Assembly (NCBI RefSeq): GCF_963082655.1
Contig: NC_081553.1
Span: 157,085,441-157,149,440, forward strand
Length of the DNA: 64,000 bases
Source of the DNA: Stomoxys calcitrans
Lineage: Eukaryota > Arthropoda > Insecta > Diptera > Muscidae
Reading direction: 5' to 3'
In this document: positions 58,280-64,000 of the stretch, in pieces
Numbering within the stretch: position 1 is the stretch's first letter
Layout of the letters: each line of letters opens with the position of its first letter
The notes under the pieces: generated by a model
Told to the model about the DNA's origin: nothing
What the model saw: the letters and a program-made list of their open reading frames with translations, nothing else
Database searches by the model: none
Translations under genes and position numbers: made by a program

Positions 58280-58882
58280 ATGGTTAACCGGATCCAAGGG
58301 ATGGCTTGTTTATGCATCACAGCCGCATTGAGGACGACACCATCTGTTGCACTAAATTTAATGCTACATCTTATGCCTCTGGACATTGTGGCTAGACAAA
58401 TTGCAGCGACCACTGCCGTGTGGTTAAGGGAGCTTTCTCATTGGTCATGTGGCGACTGCGGACACTGTGTTGTCCTTGATACAATATCCGATGTTCCAGG
58501 CAGTGTGGATTACACCCTACCTGAGCCGCTTTTTGTTAAAAATTATTGTACCACTATTCCTGATAGAACCAATTGGAACTACAACATCCCTGATATCAGA
58601 AGTTACATAGACTTCTATACGGTTGGTTCCAAACTAAACGACCAGGTGGGCTTTGGGGTGTACTCTAAAGATCTAGAACTGGTCATATCGAAAAGGTTAC
58701 CCAACCACTGCAGTGTGTATCAAGCAGAGATCCTTGCAATTGAGGAAGTGGTGGAATGGCTTAGATATAATGTCATTACGACGATTGGCATAAATATTTT
58801 CTCAGACAGCACAAAAACCGCCCTCGACTGTTGCAGATCGCTCAACGAGATGGCTGAACAATTCAAAATTCATTTGTTCTGA
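58280..58882 (+). pseudogene. LOA-like RT C-terminus and RNase H start
   Basis: 200 residues: NRIQGMACLCITAALRTTPS (end of RT thumb region), IDFYTVGSKLNDQVGFGVYS (RNase H first strand, with Val where the catalytic Asp of YTDGS should be), QAEILAIEEVVEWL (Glu motif) and NIFSDSTKTALDCCRS (second Asp motif). It ends HLF-stop where family members read HLFWVPGH, so TGG has become TGA. The first Asp loss and the stop both disable RNase H. Confidence 0.85.
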
Positions 58883-59299
58883 GTGCCGGGCCACAGAGAT
58901 ATCCCAGTGAATTGTAAAGCGGATGAGCTTGCGAGACTAGGAATTACCCTACACATTCCAGCGATACTGGAATCTGTGGGTATGCCTCAAGCGACATGTA
59001 AGCTAAGTTTTCAGGACCTGGCCCGAAGGGCAACGAATGATAGATGGTCACAAAGAGGGGGCTGTGAACATTCCAAAACTATGTGGCCTAATCTAGACTC
59101 GAACAGGTCTACTGCTTTGCTGTCATTGGCTAGAACAGACGTCTCAGTCATTGTGTCCGTCATGACAGGTCACTTTCCAATCGGAATACGTGCTGACAGA
59201 CTGAAGGTTGCCAGCAACGACTTTTGCGGAAGCTGTAGGGACATCGAAGAAGAAGAGACTATAGAACACCTTCTGTGTGTGTCCCGCACTAGCAGTTAG
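58883..59299 (+). pseudogene. LOA-like RNase H end and zinc-knuckle tail
   Basis: Starts directly after the stop in HLF*VPGH: PGHRDIPVNCKADELARLG (last RNase H motif, H and D kept), then WPNLDSNRSTALLSLARTDV and DFCGSCRDIEEEETIEHLLC, a C-x2-C ... H-x3-C knuckle. In the parent it would be continuous with 58280-58882. Confidence 0.85.
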
Positions 59300-59510
59300 A
59301 AGGAGTTCCACTTTAGGTTCTCATTTTATTGAGAACCTGTCTGATTTTGCGGATGTGAACATTCGCAAGTTTTTGGGCTTTTTAAAAATGGTTCAACGGT
59401 AGAAACAGAAGGCATCTTCCTCTTCTGTTCCTGTGCTATCACAATGGACGAAAACGTCTACGTGAGTCTGATGGCAGCCTGCCACTTTAACTTAACCTAA
59501 CCTTTGCTGG

Positions 59511-59803
59511 TACTTCCAACAGTGCCAAGTATGGTCCAAATTGTTTAAGCCCTGACGTAGATCCCATATAAACCGATCACACGATTTGACTTCTTGAGCC
59601 TGAAGGGGGCGCAATTATTTAGCTGAAATTTTAAACAGGATATTTGTTTATGACTTCTTATAATCATGACAAGTACTATCCAATTGTATCTGTAGATGTA
59701 TCTCCCATATATTGGGAAAAGTCGGTTAAAGAACGTGTCAAATGGGATCGCAGGTGGAGGGTATTTAAGATTCGGCCTGGCCGAGCTTAACTTCCTGTTA
59801 CTT
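59511..59803 (+). mobile_element. Family A Helentron/DINE-like element, 3' part
   Basis: One monomer remnant (AACAGTGCCAAGTATGGTCC, CTTGACTTCTTGAG-like) then GGTGGAGGGTATTTAAGATT, TTCGGCCTGGCCGAGC hairpin and TTACTTGTTTT. Confidence 0.65.
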
Positions 59804-59893
59804 GTTTTCTGATGTTCTCGCCAGGAATCGAACCAAGGCGTTCAGGGTAATAGACGGACATGCTTACCTCTTCGCCACGGTGGGCTCTCACAG
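59804..59893 (-). repeat. SINE head fragment
   Basis: The reverse complement reads GTGGCGAAGAGGTAAGCATG (A box) to TTGGTTCGATTCCTGGCGAG (B box). Only the tRNA-like head is present, as at 55500. Confidence 0.65.
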
Positions 59894-59924
59894 TGCCCAT
59901 AGCAGGGCTGCGGAGTCGGGCAAA

Positions 59925-60640
59925 TTTGACTTTGTCCAGATACTTAGCATTGAAAAAAAAATATCAGCATCGTGCTCTATTCTCAAATACCATTTATTTA
60001 AACCCCATATTGCCATTGGTTTAAGGGGAGTTTATGGGATGAGGCGTCCCCCAAACACTTGGCCGGAAATTGGAATATCAAATATAAATTTCGTACTCTA
60101 CTCCCCAAAACCTTTCATTTGTGTCCCACATTGGATTTAGGGATGTTTTGAGGGTGGGGTGATCCCGAAACACTTAGCCCTGAAAAAATCAGCATGGTGA
60201 TCTAATCAAAAATAACATATATTTGAACACTATATTGCCATTGGCCTCAACATTGGATATCAAATTCGTCTTCTAATCACAAATGCCTTTCTTTTAAGTC
60301 CCTCATTGCAAAGTTAGCAAATATATGCGGTTTGGGGTTGTTTTGGTGGATTGGGCTGGTCCTCAGTGACTTGGCCCTGAAAATATATGTCAGATTCATG
60401 TTTCACTCTAAATACCTTTTATTTGAGCCCCAAATTGCAATGGTCGGCATATACGTCCCATTTGGGGGGATTTATGAGGATAGGATGGACCCATAGACAA
60501 TTTTCCCCAAAATTTTAATATCAGCTTCGTGATCTACTCTCATAGACCTTTCAATTGAGCCCATACTGTCATTAAATCCCACAACACATCTCCGAGATCT
60601 GGCGTTTCTTAAAATTGAGTAAGGGGGAGGGATTTTTCAA
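59925..60640 (-). mobile_element. Helitron fragment, minus strand
   Basis: The reverse complement shows AAGAAACGCCAGATCTCGGAG and CCCTCCCCCTTACTC of the Helitron's 5' part, and ~130-bp monomers with CCATATTGCCATTGG and ATATCAAATTCG words. It lacks both tips. Confidence 0.75.
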
Positions 60641-60945
60641 CAAAATGTTTTTTAAAGACAATATTAAAAAAAATTAAAAACACAAAATTTCAAGGACATT
60701 TTTAAAGGCAATATTTCAAAGAAAGTTATTAAAGGCAAAATTTTTCTAAAGGGAACTTTAAAAGAGATTATCTCTAAATACAAAATTTTAAGAAATTTTA
60801 ATAAATTTTTGTTAAAGGCAATATTTCAATGAAATTTTTCTAAAATTTCAATGACAAAATTTAAAGAAAAAAATGTAAGGACATTTTTGCTAAAAACAAT
60901 ATTTCAATGAAACCTTTCCTTTCCCCTTTTAATGAGTTTCTTATT
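60641..60945. repeat. Degenerate AAATTTT-rich repeat
   Basis: Loose repetition of AAAGGCAAAATTT/AAATTTTTAAAGG words, resembling 42600-42870 and 43256-43540. Confidence 0.5.
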
Positions 60946-61880
60946 TTATACCCACCACCGAAGCATGGCGTTATATTCATTTTGTCATTCCGTTCGCAAC
61001 ACATCGAAATATCCATTTGCGACCCTATAAAGTATATATATTCATGATCAGCGTAAAAATCTAAGACGATCTACCCATATCCGTCCGTCCGTCTGTCTGC
61101 TGAAATCACGATACAGTCTTTAAAAATAGAGATATTGAGCTGAAATTTTGCACAAATTTGTTTTTTTTGTCCATAAGCAGGTTAAGTTCGAAGATGGGCT
61201 ACATCGGACTACATCTTCATATAGCCCCCATATAGACCGATTCGCCGATCAAATATCCATAAAAGGTCCATAAAAGACAAGTTTAATAAACAATTTTGCT
61301 GAAATTAGGGACAGTGGGTTGTGTTAGGCTATTCGACATTCTTCTTCAATTTGGCCCAGATCGGTCCAGATTTGGATATAGCTGCCATATAGACCGATCC
61401 GCCGATTTAGGGCCTTAGGTCCATAAAATCCACATTTATTATCCGATTTTACTGAAATTTGAGAGAGTGAGTTGTGTAAGGCCCTTCGACATCCTTCTTC
61501 AATTTATCCCAGATCGGTCCAAATTTGGATATAGCTACCATATAGACCGATCTCTCAATTTAAGGTTTTGGACCATAAATGGTGCATTTATTGTCCGATG
61601 TCGCCAAAATTTGGGACAGTGAGGTAAGTTAAGCCCCTCGACATTCTTCTTCAATTTGGCTCAGATCGGTCTAGATTTGGATATAGCTAACATATAGACC
61701 GATCTCTCGATTAAGGCGTTTGGGGCCATGAAAGTATTTGGTCCAAATCGGAACATATTTCGATATGGCTGCTTTGGGGCATAAGGTATACATTTTTGAC
61801 GAAAGGTGGTTAACATATATTCCCGAGGTGATGGGTATGCAAAGTTCGGCCCGGCCGAACTTAGAGTCTTTTTACTTGTT
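60946..61880 (+). mobile_element. Helentron/DINE-like element, family B
   Basis: 5' TATACCCACCACC at 60947-60959, AAGTATATATATTCATGATC, a GTCC/GTCT tract (61081-61100), ~150-bp monomers with CCGATC and GGTCCAAATTTGGATATAG, 3' subterminal GGTGATGGGTAT, a perfect hairpin (61842-61862, arms AAGTTCGGCC) and TTTTTACTTGTTTT. Related in plan to family A but with different sequence. Confidence 0.8.
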
Positions 61881-62535
61881 TTAATTTAAAATATTTTAGT
61901 TGAAACATTTTCTCCGGGGAAAATTGCTCGACTCTGACTCAGCAGCCCTGGCCCATAGTGTACTGGTGATGAGCCTGCAAAATCCATACGATTTGATGGT
62001 AATAATCGTTGGTCGTAATAGGGAAAAAGGGGGAGATGTAGGTGATTCTTCCAGACGACTGGAAGAATTACCACCTTGAAATTTTGCACATAATGCCGTT
62101 AACTCTCTACGCGTGCTCAAACGGCTGATTTTTTACTAGTTTTTTTCGATTCCAACCCACTGTAATGCATCTCAGGCATCCTACCGTTCTTAAATTTACT
62201 GGATACAGTAAATAGAGGATTGCGTTTCTACGCTTAATATGTTTGAGAGTGTTCTAGCCAATATTTATTCTTTTTTTAGAGCCTTCATCAACTTCGGATA
62301 TATTATAGCACTTCAATAGATAACCTTTAAGTATTGCCATTTTTTTTTTGTCTGTCATCCGATGAAGAAAAGTTGTGTATTTTATACCAGTATTTTGCCT
62401 TATTTTCGTAATTTTTCAATTAGTCGTCAGGCCACTACAAAATTTTTTTTAAGCTTATACTATTTTAAGGTTGTGAAGTTAAAGTGATTTTAACCGAGAC
62501 GTGAACCAGGCGTGGGTGAAATTGAAACTGAAATT
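61881..62535. other. Spacer between convergent family B elements
   Basis: 61915-61960 (CTCGACTCTGACTCAGCAGCCC) is inversely similar to 59893-59940. No gene is seen. Confidence 0.4.
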
Positions 62536-64000
62536 TAACAAGTAAAAAGGCATTAAGTTCGGCCGGGCCGAACTTTGGATACCCACCACCTCGGGTATAT
62601 ATGTAAACCGCCTTTCATCAAAATTCGGTGAAAAATTCATAACTTATGTCCCATATCAGTTATATTAAAATATGTTCCGATTTGGACCAAATACTAATAA
62701 GTACAGTAGATATATCTAAAAATAAACCGATCTGAACCATATACGACACGGATGTCGAAAAGCCTAACATAAGACTTTGTCAAATTTCAGTGATATCGGA
62801 TTATAAATGCGAATTTTATGGGGCCAAGACTTTAAATCGAGATATCGGTTTACATGGCAGCTATATCCAAATCTGGACCGATTTGGGCCAATTTGCATAA
62901 AAATGTCGAAGAGCCTAACTTAAAGCACTGTCCCAAATTTGAGCGAAATCGGACAATAAATGCCTCTTTTATGGGCCCAAAACCTTAAATCGAGAGATCG
63001 GTCTATATGGCAGCTATATTCAAATCTAGACCGATCTGGGCAAAATTGAAGAAGGACGTCGAAGAGCCTAACTTAACTCACTGTCTCAAATTTCAGCGAC
63101 ATCAGACAATAAATGCGCCTTTTATGGCTCCAAAACCTAAAACCTAGATATCGGTCTATATGGCAGCTATATCCAAATCTGGACCGATCTAGGCAAAATT
63201 AACAAAGGAAGTTGAAGGGCCTAACATAACTCCCTGTCCCAAATTTCAGCAAAATCGGATAATGTATGTGGCTTTTATGGGCTTAAGACCCTTAATCGGA
63301 GGATCGGTCTATATGGCAGCTATATCCAAATCTGGACCGATCTGAGCCAAATTGACGAAGGATGTCGATGAGCCTAACACAATTCACTGTCCTGAATTTC
63401 ATCAAATTCGGATAATAAATTTAGCTTTTGTGGGCCTAAGACCCTAAATCGGAGGATCGGTCTATATGGCAGCTATATCCAAATCTGTACCGATCTGGTC
63501 CAAATTAACGAAGGAAGTTGAAGGGCCTAACACAAATCCCTGTCCCAAATTTCAGCGAAATCGGATAATAAATGTGGCTTTTATGGGCTTTAGACCCTAA
63601 ATCGGAGGATCGGTCTGTATGGCAGCTATATCCAAATCTGGACCGATCTGAGCCAAATTGACGAAGAATGTCGAAGGCCCTAACAAAACCCACTTTTCCA
63701 AATTTCAGCAAAATCGGATGATAAATGTGGCTTTTATGGGCCTAAGACCCTAAATCGGCGGATCGGTCTATATGGGGGCTATATCAAGATATAGTCCGAT
63801 ATAGCCCATCTTCGAACTTAACCTGCTTATGGACAAAAAAAGAATCTGTGCAAAATTTCAGCTCAATATCTCTATTTTTAAAGACTGTAGCGTGATTTCA
63901 ACAGACGGACGGACAGACGGACGGACATGGCTAGATCGTCTTAGATTTTTACGCTGATCAAGAATATATATACTTTATAGGGTCGGAAATGGATATTTCG
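62536..64000 (-). mobile_element. Helentron/DINE-like element, family B, minus strand, runs off window
   Basis: 3' end first: AACAAGTAAAAAGG, perfect hairpin at 62555-62575, GGATACCCACCACCTCGGGTAT, then about seven ~150-bp monomers (GGATCGGTCTATATGGCAGC, GACCGATCTGAGCC) and a GACGGACG tract at 63903-63928. The 5' tip is beyond 64000. No protein. Confidence 0.85.

Larger units (their letters stand above)
55677..58448. repeat. Right arm of large inverted duplication
   Basis: Pairs with 54945-54748 and 52817-50199 on the left. It starts at ATGAGTTTAATCT and ends at TTGGTCAT inside the LOA-like element. It contains the palindrome GTTGCGTATACGCAAC at 56009-56024. Confidence 0.88.
56235..59510 (+). 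mobile_element. LOA-like retrotransposon, right-arm copy, longest in the window
   Basis: Plus strand order: endonuclease (56262-56630 and 56599-56856), linker WWTPELFGLRKDCRKLFNRA (57000), pre-RT and RT fingers (57211-57747), palm remains with AYADD near 57845, thumb (57923-58279), RT C-terminus and RNase H (58280-58882), RNase H end and knuckle (58883-59299) and a 3' end CTTAACCTAACCT at 59495-59508. RT motif A is deleted at GKS|INSTVRKS, as in the left arm. Frame breaks and stops occur throughout, so it is inactive. Compared with the copy at 10.7-13.2 kb it adds the endonuclease. Confidence 0.88.

Overview
The window looks like repeat-rich nuclear DNA of a higher fly, most likely a muscid such as Stomoxys or Musca. 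That is inferred from the mix of repeats, not from a search. It is AT-rich and has no operons, rRNA or complete host gene. It holds many broken non-LTR retrotransposons (Jockey-like and LOA-like, the latter with RNase H), tRNA-derived SINEs, mariner remnants, one Helitron with both ends, and many copies of a Helentron/DINE-like non-autonomous family built from ~150-bp monomers. The only host-gene sequence I can name is an intronless, broken copy of Raf kinase (2655-3790, minus) and one possible myosin motor exon (35462-35575, plus).

Layout. 1-10 kb: a Jockey-like element on the minus strand, the Raf retropseudogene, a second RT relic, then a plus-strand Jockey-like element whose 3' part is tandemly duplicated (765-bp period), carries a 17-bp minisatellite and is split by an opposite-strand RT element. 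10.6-14.7 kb: two LOA-like minus relics separated by a long (TA)n tract. 14.7-28.5 kb: a Helentron/DINE-like element and a tandem segmental duplication (offset 6,984 bp). The first copy alone carries a LINE insertion with a 13-bp target-site duplication, and the copies differ in the number of 358-bp repeats. 28.5-39.7 kb: SINEs, CAA-tailed repeats, DINE-like elements, RNase H relics and the candidate myosin exon. 39.7-42.2 kb: a non-autonomous Helitron with higher-order tandem repeats. 42.2-49.9 kb: LOA-like relics in both orientations and a mariner relic. 50.1-59.5 kb: a large imperfect inverted duplication whose arms carry the same already-deleted LOA-like element. 59.5-64 kb: fragments of the above families and two convergent DINE-like elements of a second type.

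Working together: there is no pathway here. The content records serial transposition, truncation, tandem and inverted duplication. No element in the window appears able to move by itself, because every reverse transcriptase or transposase frame is interrupted, truncated or has lost a core block. The strongest leads are the duplication histories (tandem at 15.7-28.5 kb, inverted at 50-58.5 kb), the frame-cycling minisatellite inside a coding region, the Raf retrocopy, and the possible myosin exon.
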